6,895 nt of DNA, taken from NCBI GenBank assembly GCA_012799075.1, contig JAAZLZ010000158.1:1-6895 (forward strand), read 5' to 3'. Of this stretch, positions 1 to 5,610 are shown piece by piece. The DNA comes from Bacillota bacterium (GTDB lineage Bacteria > Bacillota > Limnochordia > JAAZLZ01). A program made the translations under genes and the position numbers. The notes below the pieces were generated by a model. That model was not told where the DNA came from. It did no database searches and saw only the letters and a program-made list of their open reading frames with translations. Position 1 is the stretch's first letter. Each line of letters opens with the position of its first letter.

Positions 1-455
1 AATTCCGCGATATTGCCCTTGGGATTCGTACAGATGCGAAGGGGATAACGCTTCTCCTTAATTTCCTTCACGGAGGTGAGCCCCGTGTCGGCAGCAACGG
101 CAAACTGGACATACTGACTCATGATTTTGGCCATGGTGTTAATGTTCTCACGAGGCTCATCGAAGGGCTCGATGCCTCCATTGACGGCCGCAAATACCAA
201 TTCCGTCGTGGTATGACCGATTTGGCACTCGCCCTTGTTAACCAGTTCGATGTTGGTGATGGATCCTCCAACCACCGGGTTGGCATTCGTTCCGGGGATG
301 TTCTCCATGATCATATCGGCGATGACTGCTCCCACCGGATACATCGTTCCCCCCATGGGCCCCATGGTGATGACGACTCCTGCAGCCTGGACCGAAAGAC
401 CCAGCAAGCATGCGATTAAGATAGCCAACAACCCTAACCTAAACCTCTTCAACAT
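1..455 (-). CDS. TAXI family TRAP transporter solute-binding protein, partial (C-terminus beyond left edge)
   Basis: The frame is open from an ATG at 455-453 to the left edge, giving 151 codons of an extracytoplasmic binding protein. TAXI proteins normally have about 310-340 residues, so roughly half is missing. The N-terminus is a signal sequence: K3, R4 and R6, then a hydrophobic stretch up to about residue 20. Family landmarks are GGTMYPVG at 35-42 (the usual G-G-T-x-Y-P-x-G after the first strand) and GGSITNIELVNKGE at 63-76 (the G-G-S-x-x-N-x-x-L block). The signal has two readings. LIAC at 13-16 fits a lipobox, but hydrophobic residues continue to SVQA-A at 21-25, a good signal peptidase I site. 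GGAGGTG lies 7 nt upstream of the ATG. The gene starts 30 nt after the URO-D gene on the same strand, so the two are probably co-transcribed. TAXI proteins deliver ligand to a fused DctQM-type permease, which would have to lie to the left. Family assignment is firm; the ligand is unknown. Confidence 0.9.
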   Translation of the reverse strand, partial: MLKRFRLGLLAILIACLLGLSVQAAGVVITMGPMGGTMYPVGAVIADMIMENIPGTNANPVVGGSITNIELVNKGECQIGHTTTELVFAAVNGGIEPFDEPRENINTMAKIMSQYVQFAVAADTGLTSVKEIKEKRYPLRICTNPKGNIAE

Positions 456-462
456 GTTCGGA

Positions 463-469
463 CACCTCC
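463..469 (-). promoter_or_regulatory. Ribosome binding site of the TAXI gene
   Basis: Read on the minus strand this is GGAGGTG, seven bases before the ATG at 455. It is a near-perfect anti-16S match. It fixes the start of a gene whose end is outside the window. Confidence 0.85.
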
Positions 470-485
470 AATTAGTATTTTTGGT

Positions 486-1622
486 TCAACTGCCAAGGGG
501 GTATTTCCCCCACTTGCGAGCCCCGCGGAACAGGGCAATGATGTTCTCCGGGGGCACATCGGGCTGCAAATTGTTCGACGGGGCGACGATGTATCCGCCC
601 CCTGCACCTAAGGCCCGGATCCGCGTTGGCACTTCTTCCTCCACATCCCGGGCCGAGCCGAAGGCAAGGGCCTGCTGCTGATCGATGCCGCCATGGAAGC
701 AGAGGCGGTCCCCATAGGTTTTCTTCAGGCGCTCCGATTCCATGCCCGCCGCGAGGGGCTGGACGGGATTTAGAATATCAACGCCGGCATCGATGAGGTC
801 GGGAATCAAGTCGAAGATGGCGCCGTCGGAATGCATGTAGATCTTGGCATCGGTGTGCTTCTTGATGGAAGATATGATTCTAACGTGGCGGGGCTTGATC
901 ATCTTCCTGTAGATCTCCGGCGACATCAGGGGTGCACTCTGGGTTCCCAGGTCATCCTGGATCTGGACGATCTGGACGTACTTTCCTACCCGACTGAGGA
1001 ATACGTCCATAAAGCCAATGGTGATGTCGGCAATTATGTCGAGGAGTTTGTTGGCGAACTCTTGGTTGATCATGAGATCGACCAGGAAGTCTTCCATCCC
1101 CCGGAGCCGACAAGCCTGCATGAAGCAGCCCATCACCGGAGCGCCGGCAACAACCGCGAAGTCGGTGTCATGGTATAGGCGTTTAGCCTCATCTTCGATG
1201 CCCCGCACCCGGCCGGCATCATAGGGATCGGGCCAGGTATAGTCGTCCAAATCCCCAGCTTCCATCCCGCGGAGGGGGTGTTCTACAATGCAGGCATACA
1301 ACTCGACCCGTTTGAATGTGATCCCCCAGTCATCTTTAAAGCGGCCATCGGCGAAACGTCTAGCTTGAGTCTGGAAGGGAGCCTTAAGATAAATCCGGCG
1401 AAAGTCTGTGTCAAAGTAGGATAGCAAACGCTCATCATAGTACTGGATAGTGCAGCTTGTGGGAATTACAGCAGTGCCGTGATCTTCCTTGAACCCCAGG
1501 TATTCCATCATCTTGTAGTAAGTTGCGTCCAACATGCCGGCGCCGCCGCCCCCCAGGTCAAGGGGCACGTAGTCGGGCTCTTGGTGGTTTAGTGCTTGAA
1601 CTACCCTATCCCTACGGGTCAA
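486..1622 (-). CDS. URO-D superfamily protein, corrinoid methyltransferase-like (not HemE)
   Basis: A 378-residue protein with the N-terminal block RRDRVVQALNHQEPDYVPLD (3-22), typical of the uroporphyrinogen decarboxylase superfamily branch that includes the MtaA/MtbA/CmuA methyltransferases. True HemE carries R-Q-A-G-R-Y near its N-terminus; that is absent, so haem synthesis is unlikely. Relatives move methyl groups between corrinoid proteins and coenzyme M, folate or similar acceptors using a zinc site of the form H-x-C...C. Here the equivalent stretch is MHSDGAIFDLIPDLIDAG (263-280): His264 is kept but the Cys two residues later is Asp266. The later block is CFHGGID (308-314), with Cys308 and His310. 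Other conserved-looking stretches are QIQDDLG (220-226) and NPVQPLAAGM (285-294). The start is TTG at 1622-1620, supported by GGAGGG 7 nt upstream and no in-frame ATG nearby. It lies just upstream of the TAXI binding-protein gene, suggesting a link between uptake and methyl-group or related metabolism. Family is secure; reaction and substrate are not known. Confidence 0.88.
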   Translation of the reverse strand: MTRRDRVVQALNHQEPDYVPLDLGGGGAGMLDATYYKMMEYLGFKEDHGTAVIPTSCTIQYYDERLLSYFDTDFRRIYLKAPFQTQARRFADGRFKDDWGITFKRVELYACIVEHPLRGMEAGDLDDYTWPDPYDAGRVRGIEDEAKRLYHDTDFAVVAGAPVMGCFMQACRLRGMEDFLVDLMINQEFANKLLDIIADITIGFMDVFLSRVGKYVQIVQIQDDLGTQSAPLMSPEIYRKMIKPRHVRIISSIKKHTDAKIYMHSDGAIFDLIPDLIDAGVDILNPVQPLAAGMESERLKKTYGDRLCFHGGIDQQQALAFGSARDVEEEVPTRIRALGAGGGYIVAPSNNLQPDVPPENIIALFRGARKWGKYPLGS

Positions 1623-1629
1623 CTCTCTT

Positions 1630-1635
1630 CCCTCC
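1630..1635 (-). promoter_or_regulatory. Ribosome binding site deciding a TTG start
   Basis: On the minus strand this reads GGAGGG, followed by seven bases and then TTG at 1622. The in-frame codons just upstream contain no ATG or GTG. The TTG start of the URO-D gene therefore rests on this site together with the conserved N-terminal block that begins two codons later. Confidence 0.75.
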
Positions 1636-1910
1636 AGATGAGCAAAAGTATTATGTTATTGTTTATCTTCGTCGGGTGATGTCTAAATCCTCCATTCGAT
1701 GCAGCCGATGGGGTCGCAATTTAAAGGCAGAACAAAGAAAGGGCATCAGACAGGACTTATCGCCCCAATGATAGAAAGATACAGATAAAACCAGGCAATT
1801 CGCGGTAGGAAAAAGATTCGATTGGAATGTAGACTTGGCAATCACAAGTTCCATGGGGAAAGGGTGGTGGTGCTTCCTCTTGTGAAGGCTGAACAAATGG
1901 ACCAAGCCAG

Positions 1911-1918
1911 AAGGAGGT
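1911..1918 (+). promoter_or_regulatory. Ribosome binding site of tctC (GTG start)
   Basis: AAGGAGGT, an essentially perfect Shine-Dalgarno sequence, lies six bases before the GTG at 1925. It fixes the GTG start of the binding-protein gene and agrees with the signal peptide that begins there. Confidence 0.88.
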
Positions 1919-1924
1919 ATTACC

Positions 1925-2878
1925 GTGTTTAAGAAGAAAGGCGCGCTACTGTTAATCATCGTCGGCCTGCTGGCAGCCTTTGCCGCCATGGCCCAGGGTT
2001 ATCCTACCCGTGCCATCACTCTTATGGTCATGTATCCCGCCGGTGGGGGCACCGATGTTGGGGCCAGGATGGTGGCCAGCACCGCCGAGAAGTATCTTGG
2101 CCAAACCCTCACCGTTGTCAACAAAGCCGGGGCCGGGGGGTTTGTCGGCTGGGAGGAATTAATCCGCAAGAAACCCGATGGCTATACCATCGGCTTTATC
2201 AACATCCCCGGTCTCACCTACGGGTATCTCGATCCGTCAGCAGGCAGAAAAATGAGCCTTGGTGACTTCACGCCCATCATGAACCATGTGTACGATCCCG
2301 GGGTCATCGCCGTCCGCGCGGACAGCCGCTTCCAAAACATCCAGGAGTTGTTGGACTATGCCAGGGCCAACCCCGAGGAGCTAACGGCCACGACGACGGG
2401 CGTGGGCAGCGATGACCACTTGGCCATCATGCAGGTTGAACGGGGCACTGGCGCCAAGTTCAACGTCGTCCACTTCCGCGGCTTTGCCGATACCCTGGCT
2501 GCTACCCTGGGCGGTCACGTGGATGTGCTGTTTGCCAACGTGGGCGAAGTCAAGGTTCCCCAGCAAAACGGCGAACTGCGGACTCTGGCCGTGTTGGATG
2601 ATAAGCAGACTGATTTTCTTCCTGGGGTTCCCACCCTTGAGGAAGCCACAGGTCTTCCCGTCTATTCCGGCTCCGCCCGGGGATTGGCCGGCCCTGCAGG
2701 CATGTCCAAGGAAATGGTGGATGTATTGGCGGAGGCCTTCAAGAAGGCCATGGAAGAACCCGAGCATATCGAAAAGATGGCCGAGATTGGGCTTCCCCTG
2801 CGCTTCATGGCCGGTGAGGAATACCAGGCTTACCTGGAAAGACAAGAACAGGTAGTGAAGGAGCTAATGGGCTGGTAG
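1925..2878 (+). CDS. tctC: Tripartite tricarboxylate transporter solute-binding protein (TctC/Bug family)
   Basis: A 317-residue extracytoplasmic receptor of the TTT system, full length for the family. The signal sequence has K3-K5, a hydrophobic core at 7-22 and an AMA-Q type signal peptidase I site around 23-24. There is no lipobox cysteine, unlike many binding proteins of Gram-positive bacteria. Bug-fold landmarks appear in order: YPAGGGTD (37-44, first ligand-binding loop), NKAGAGGFVG (66-75), KPDGYT (83-88), FRGFADTLAATLGGHVD (184-200, the loop and helix before the G-x-V-D strand), PGVPTLEE (233-240) and GLAGPAGM (253-260). Family members bind carboxylates such as citrate, other di- and tricarboxylates or aromatic acids; the ligand here cannot be predicted. 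It is the first gene of tctC-tctB-tctA, with a strong stem-loop directly after its stop, a layout expected to give more receptor than permease. Confidence 0.95.
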   Translation: MFKKKGALLLIIVGLLAAFAAMAQGYPTRAITLMVMYPAGGGTDVGARMVASTAEKYLGQTLTVVNKAGAGGFVGWEELIRKKPDGYTIGFINIPGLTYGYLDPSAGRKMSLGDFTPIMNHVYDPGVIAVRADSRFQNIQELLDYARANPEELTATTTGVGSDDHLAIMQVERGTGAKFNVVHFRGFADTLAATLGGHVDVLFANVGEVKVPQQNGELRTLAVLDDKQTDFLPGVPTLEEATGLPVYSGSARGLAGPAGMSKEMVDVLAEAFKKAMEEPEHIEKMAEIGLPLRFMAGEEYQAYLERQEQVVKELMGW

Positions 2879-2882
2879 AGGA

Positions 2883-2906
2883 GAAGGGAGGCCTTCGCCT
2901 CCCTTC
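2883..2906 (+). repeat. Perfect stem-loop between tctC and tctB
   Basis: GAAGGGAGGC (2883-2892) pairs with GCCTCCCTTC (2897-2906) around a CTTC loop: ten uninterrupted base pairs starting four bases after the tctC stop. It is followed by CAAAAGGGGGAG rather than a run of T, so it does not look like a full intrinsic terminator. By analogy with hairpins after binding-protein genes in other transport operons, it may protect the tctC message or attenuate read-through into tctB and tctA. The structure is seen directly; the role is inferred. Confidence 0.8.
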
Positions 2907-2924
2907 CAAAAGGGGGAGTAACAG

Positions 2925-3365
2925 GTGAACCGCAGAAATGATCTAATCATCGCCGCCGTCATTTTACTTGTATGCATACTCTTGCTGGGGGTGACAAGAA
3001 ACATCACTCCCGCGGGGGCGGCCAACTACCCAAGGATTTTGCTGATCACGATGATGGTCCTTGCTGCTGCCCTAGGGGCAGCCGCGTATCGAGATACTAA
3101 GAGGACGGGCTCCCCCCCGGAGCCATCGTCAAGATCCCCGCGTCCTTACTTGTTGTTCGCCTTTTGTGCGGCCTATGTCGCCTTGGTGGGTCTTGTCGGG
3201 TATTTCATCGCCTCCTCCGTATTCTTGTTTGGAGTGATGGCTTATCTGGGAAGAAGGAAGTACGGACAGATGCTGCTCATCGTTGCCGGATTGAACTTGG
3301 CTGTCTGGTATATTTTCATGATTCGCCTCAACGTCTTAGTGCCCATGGGAATCCTGTTTGAATAG
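2925..3365 (+). CDS. tctB: Tripartite tricarboxylate transporter small membrane subunit (TctB)
   Basis: A 146-residue integral membrane protein, the usual size for TctB. The GTG start at 2925 is preceded by AGGGGGAG (2911-2918) at a spacing of six. Hydrophobic segments lie at about 7-24, 38-54, 74-108 (long enough for two helices split by Gly residues at 89 and 92) and 114-132. A charged, proline-rich loop occupies 56-73. NYPRIL at 34-39 matches the family's x-F/Y-P-R-x block after the first helix. TctB has no known catalysis; it pairs with TctA in the membrane and is required for transport. Identification rests on size, topology and position between tctC and tctA, since TctB sequences diverge widely. 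Confidence 0.88.
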   Translation: MNRRNDLIIAAVILLVCILLLGVTRNITPAGAANYPRILLITMMVLAAALGAAAYRDTKRTGSPPEPSSRSPRPYLLFAFCAAYVALVGLVGYFIASSVFLFGVMAYLGRRKYGQMLLIVAGLNLAVWYIFMIRLNVLVPMGILFE

Positions 3366-3396
3366 CTCCTTGAAGGACTTTAAAGCACTCAGTAAG

Positions 3397-3419
3397 AGGA
3401 AGGAGAGAACCGCCTTCCT
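3397..3419 (+). repeat. Short stem-loop in the tctB-tctA spacer
   Basis: AGGAAGG (3397-3403) can pair with CCTTCCT (3413-3419) around a nine-base loop. The 5' arm overlaps a Shine-Dalgarno-like GGAAGGAG that has no start codon at a useful distance. A competing pairing of CCGCC (3410-3414) with GGCGG (3427-3431) is possible. The 84-base spacer is long for this operon type. A role in tuning tctA translation is possible but not shown. Confidence 0.45.
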
Positions 3420-3437
3420 GCGCCTGGGCGGGATCTA

Positions 3438-3443
3438 GGCGGG
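3438..3443 (+). promoter_or_regulatory. Imperfect ribosome binding site of tctA
   Basis: GGCGGG lies six bases before the ATG at 3450. It differs from GGAGGG by one base and is the weakest ribosome binding site among the window's genes. The upstream in-frame codons contain no ATG, GTG or TTG before a stop at 3393, so this start is the only reasonable one. Confidence 0.55.
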
Positions 3444-3449
3444 ACATTC

Positions 3450-4952
3450 ATGAATGAATATCTGCTGGCGGCACTGCAACGCGCCCTGCTGCCCCAAAGC
3501 CTGGTGGCGATGACCTTTGGCGTCACAGCCGGGATCATCATCGGTGCTTTGCCGGGCTTGACTGCCACCATGGGGGTGGCCTTGCTGATCCCCATCACCT
3601 TCGGGATGGACCCGGTGGCCGGTCTACTCATGCTGACCGCGGTCTATGGCGGTGCCATTTACGGGGGGTCCATTTCGGCCATCTTGATCCATACCCCGGG
3701 GACCCCGGCGTCGGCGGCTACTGCCCTAGACGGTTATGAGATGACCAAGCAGGGAAAAGCGGGCCTCGCCATTGGCATTTCGGTAATCGCATCATCGATC
3801 GGCGGCATCATCAGCGTTCTTGCCCTCTTGCTGCTGGCTCCTCCCTTGTCGAGGCTGTCCCTGCGATTTGGCCCTCCGGAGTATTTTCTGCTGGCTGTCT
3901 TTGGCCTGACCATCATCGGCAGCATTACCGCTAAAAGTCTGATCAAAGGTCTGATTGGAGCAGTCTTCGGCCTGCTTCTAGCCACGGTGGGCATCGACGT
4001 CCTCACCGGGGCCTTCAGGTACACCTTTGGCATCACCGCCTTGGAATCGGGAGTTTCCCTGGTGCCGGCCATGATCGGCTTTTTCTCCCTTTCCCAAGTA
4101 CTCATGCTGACCGAAGAAACGAAAGAATCCATTGTTTCCCTACCCGATCTAGGCAAAGAGCGGATCTTGCCTACCTTGGAAGAGCTTCGCTCATTGCTGG
4201 GGACTATTCTGTATTGCAGCGTCCTTGGCACCTTTGTCGGCATTCTCCCAGGGGCGGGGGGCGACATCGCCTCCTGGGTCGGCTACAACGAAGCCAAACG
4301 CATTTCCAAGCATCCGGAGAAGTTCGGGACAGGCTACATCTACGGGGTGGCCGCGGCTGAATCGGCCAACAATGCAGTGACCGGCGGGGCGATGGTGCCC
4401 CTGCTCACCTTGGGCATACCCGGCAGTGCAACGGCCGCGGTGCTCTTGGGAGGCCTGCTCATCCAAGGACTTGTCCCAGGGCGCGACTTGTTTACCAAGT
4501 ACGCGGATGTGACCTACGCGGTCATCGTCGGCATGTTCATCACCAATATCCTGATGCTGATCATTGGCCTTGTCAGCGCCCGCTACGCCATGTATATTGC
4601 CGGCATACCCATTAACATTCTCATTCCTTTGATTGTCGCCTTATGCGTCATCGGGTCCTACGCCATCAACAACTCCATGTTTGATGTCTGGATCATGCTG
4701 GTTTTTGGTCTCATCGGCTTCTTGATGCGCAAGCAGGGCTTTCACCCTGCACCGGTGGTTCTGGCTCTGATCCTCGGACCCATGGCTGAAATGGGCCTCA
4801 GGCAATCCCTGGTGATCTCGAAAGGAGCCATCCTGCCTTACTTTCTTGGCCGACCCATCAGCCTGATTCTGGTGGTATTGATCATCGCTTCCATTGTCTC
4901 GACCATCATCCTGGAGAGACGGCATCCGGAGAGGATCCTCGTCGAAGAATAA
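3450..4952 (+). CDS. tctA: Tripartite tricarboxylate transporter large permease subunit (TctA)
   Basis: A 500-residue polytopic membrane protein of the normal length for TctA. It carries the family signatures: GALPGLTATMG (32-42), IYGGSISAILIHTPGTPASA (70-89) leading to TALDGY, GILPGAGGDIASWVGYNEAK (264-283) and the AESANNAVTGGA to LGIPGSATAAVLLGG run (303-335). The two GxLPG-type halves reflect the internal repeat known for this family. Hydrophobic segments continue to about residue 488, ending in a short charged tail (489-500). TctA forms the translocation channel with TctB and takes substrate handed over by TctC, powered by an ion gradient rather than ATP, according to work on related systems. 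It is the last gene of the operon and is followed at once by a strong hairpin. Confidence 0.97.
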   Translation: MNEYLLAALQRALLPQSLVAMTFGVTAGIIIGALPGLTATMGVALLIPITFGMDPVAGLLMLTAVYGGAIYGGSISAILIHTPGTPASAATALDGYEMTKQGKAGLAIGISVIASSIGGIISVLALLLLAPPLSRLSLRFGPPEYFLLAVFGLTIIGSITAKSLIKGLIGAVFGLLLATVGIDVLTGAFRYTFGITALESGVSLVPAMIGFFSLSQVLMLTEETKESIVSLPDLGKERILPTLEELRSLLGTILYCSVLGTFVGILPGAGGDIASWVGYNEAKRISKHPEKFGTGYIYGVAAAESANNAVTGGAMVPLLTLGIPGSATAAVLLGGLLIQGLVPGRDLFTKYADVTYAVIVGMFITNILMLIIGLVSARYAMYIAGIPINILIPLIVALCVIGSYAINNSMFDVWIMLVFGLIGFLMRKQGFHPAPVVLALILGPMAEMGLRQSLVISKGAILPYFLGRPISLILVVLIIASIVSTIILERRHPERILVEE

Positions 4953-4957
4953 CCGAT

Positions 4958-4982
4958 TGGGGATGGCTGGGCGCCATCCCCA
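4958..4982. terminator. Hairpin between convergent genes, probable shared terminator
   Basis: TGGGGATGGC (4958-4967) pairs perfectly with GCCATCCCCA (4973-4982) around a five-base loop. The stem starts five bases after the tctA stop and ends exactly before the stop codon of the minus-strand membrane protein gene. It is thus well placed to end transcription from both sides. Neither side has a proper T-run (ATTAAG on the plus strand, ATCGGTTATTC on the minus strand), so termination may be inefficient or factor-assisted. Confidence 0.65.
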
Positions 4983-5459
4983 TTAAGCGGCCAGAGGGCT
5001 GTCATCGGCTGACTGCACGCGCCCTTCCCAGCGCCCGAGGAGATAAGCGAAGGCCAACATCTGCAAGGTTATCTCCGGGTACCCGAAAAGATGATGCTGC
5101 CAGGGCAGCTTGGTGTAGATGAAGCCTTTCAGGGAACCGGGCCCGGCGGCAACACTGCCGATGCTCGTCAGTGCCCAAAGAACCCACCAGAGCTTCAGCC
5201 AACCCCATCTGTCCTTGGTGATGAGCCTGCGGAGGGGATATAGGCCCAGGGCCAGTATGGGGCCCCGGATGAACTGGAACAAGGGTCCGGCCATCACCCA
5301 GGAAGAATCCGTCGGCCGCATTAATGGGGACAATTCCGGGGACGCAAACCTTCCAGCGTAGTCCATCAGATTAAGAAAGAGTATCCCGAAGACAATGTAT
5401 GTTGCCACATGGACGATAGTAAAGCGACAAACGAATCCCCCCAGATCGTCTCGATTCAT
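4983..5459 (-). CDS. Hypothetical four-helix membrane protein
   Basis: I do not recognise a named family. The chosen start is the ATG at 5459-5457, giving 158 residues. A longer reading from 5474 would add five codons, but those codons contain the GGAGGTG that serves as ribosome binding site for the inner ATG. Four hydrophobic segments are visible: about 11-31, 56-76, 86-106 and 126-142, with basic loops at 77-88 (RR, K, R, K) suggesting that loop is cytoplasmic. Polar landmarks are LMRPTDSSW (46-54), GPLFQFIRGP (58-67), GSLKGFIYTKLPWQHHLFGY (108-127) and PEITLQ (128-133). The conserved-looking loop with two His residues and a Pro-Glu entering the last helix may be functional, but no catalytic motif is evident. 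It is convergent with tctA and divergent from the DUF4406 gene, so it is probably transcribed alone and unrelated to the transporter. Confidence 0.75.
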   Translation of the reverse strand: MNRDDLGGFVCRFTIVHVATYIVFGILFLNLMDYAGRFASPELSPLMRPTDSSWVMAGPLFQFIRGPILALGLYPLRRLITKDRWGWLKLWWVLWALTSIGSVAAGPGSLKGFIYTKLPWQHHLFGYPEITLQMLAFAYLLGRWEGRVQSADDSPLAA

Positions 5460-5465
5460 GTCAAT

Positions 5466-5472
5466 CACCTCC
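5466..5472 (-). promoter_or_regulatory. Ribosome binding site that sets the start of the membrane protein gene
   Basis: GGAGGTG on the minus strand lies six bases before the ATG at 5459. The alternative upstream ATG (5474-5472) overlaps this motif and has no comparable site of its own. The shorter protein is therefore preferred. Confidence 0.85.
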
Positions 5473-5534
5473 ATATTTGCGGACCTATTAAGACTATATG
5501 CCCCGGAATGCTTTCTCCTGCCTAAATTATGCAG

Positions 5535-5557
5535 CTCCTGCCCAAAAATGGGAGGAG
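5535..5557. repeat. Bulged inverted repeat in the divergent intergenic region
   Basis: CTCCT-g-CCC (5535-5543) pairs with GGG-AGGAG (5550-5557) around AAAAAT, leaving one unpaired G. The first arm is also part of a direct repeat, CTCCTGCC, found at 5515-5522 and again 20 bases later at 5535-5542. It lies just upstream of the predicted -35 box of the DUF4406 promoter, where an operator could sit. The function is inferred only from position. Confidence 0.4.
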
Positions 5558-5561
5558 GGTG

Positions 5562-5590
5562 TTGAAATCAAAGCTTCCCCGGGGCACAAT
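5562..5590 (+). promoter_or_regulatory. Candidate sigma-A promoter for the DUF4406-msrAB unit
   Basis: TTGAAA (5562-5567, five of six to the -35 consensus) is followed after 17 bases by CACAAT (5585-5590, four of six to the -10 consensus). Transcription would start near 5597, leaving a leader of only about 14 bases that begins with the ribosome binding site. This is short but workable; an upstream start would also be possible. Confidence 0.5.
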
Positions 5591-5595
5591 AGGGT

Positions 5596-5603
5596 GGGAG
5601 GGG
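5596..5603 (+). promoter_or_regulatory. Ribosome binding site of the DUF4406 gene
   Basis: GGGAGGGG ends seven bases before the ATG at 5611. This supports the start, as does the immediate M-K-x-Y-I-A-G-P-M-T opening typical of the family. Confidence 0.75.
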
Positions 5604-5610
5604 ACCTGAT

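Larger units (their letters stand above)
1623..1924. other. Divergent intergenic region between the URO-D/TAXI unit and the TTT operon
   Basis: This stretch of 302 bases holds no credible gene; the minus-strand reading frame across 1663-1989 has no family features and runs into tctC antisense. It must carry the control signals of both divergent units. It is more AT-rich than the flanking genes, especially at 1641-1700 and 1770-1825. For the minus-strand unit, CATAAT (1655-1650) is a five-of-six match to a -10 box but has no acceptable -35 box at 17 nt. For the plus-strand unit I found no pair better than three or four of six at each box. A small dyad, ACTTG-gcaatca-CAAGT, lies around 1833-1849 and could be a regulator site, but it is short. 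The region ends in the AAGGAGGT ribosome binding site of tctC. Confidence 0.5.

Noticed and set aside
235..681. Plus-strand open frame of 148 codons across the TAXI/URO-D border
   Set aside because: It is antisense to two well-supported genes, has no family features and no suitable ribosome binding site.
831..1178. Plus-strand open frames inside the URO-D gene
   Set aside because: They are antisense shadows of a conserved protein and show no domain signature.
486..1622. Annotation as HemE (haem biosynthesis)
   Set aside because: The N-terminal R-Q-A-G-R-Y motif of true uroporphyrinogen decarboxylase is missing, no haem genes are nearby, and the context is transport.
1833..1849. Short dyad ACTTG/CAAGT upstream of tctC
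   Set aside because: Five base pairs with a seven-base loop are expected by chance in a region of this length; kept only as a remark in the intergenic entry.
1663..1989. Minus-strand open frame of 108 codons over the intergenic region and the start of tctC
   Set aside because: No recognisable motif; it overlaps the tctC signal peptide antisense and would occupy the space needed for the promoters of both units.
3398..3431. Possible tiny leader gene after GGAAGGAG in the tctB-tctA spacer
   Set aside because: No ATG, GTG or TTG lies at a usable distance. A CTG start would give only a few codons before TAG.
3734..4267. Minus-strand open frame of 177 codons within tctA
   Set aside because: It is antisense to signature regions of TctA, and its Arg/Ser/Pro-rich composition is typical of an antisense reading of a membrane protein.
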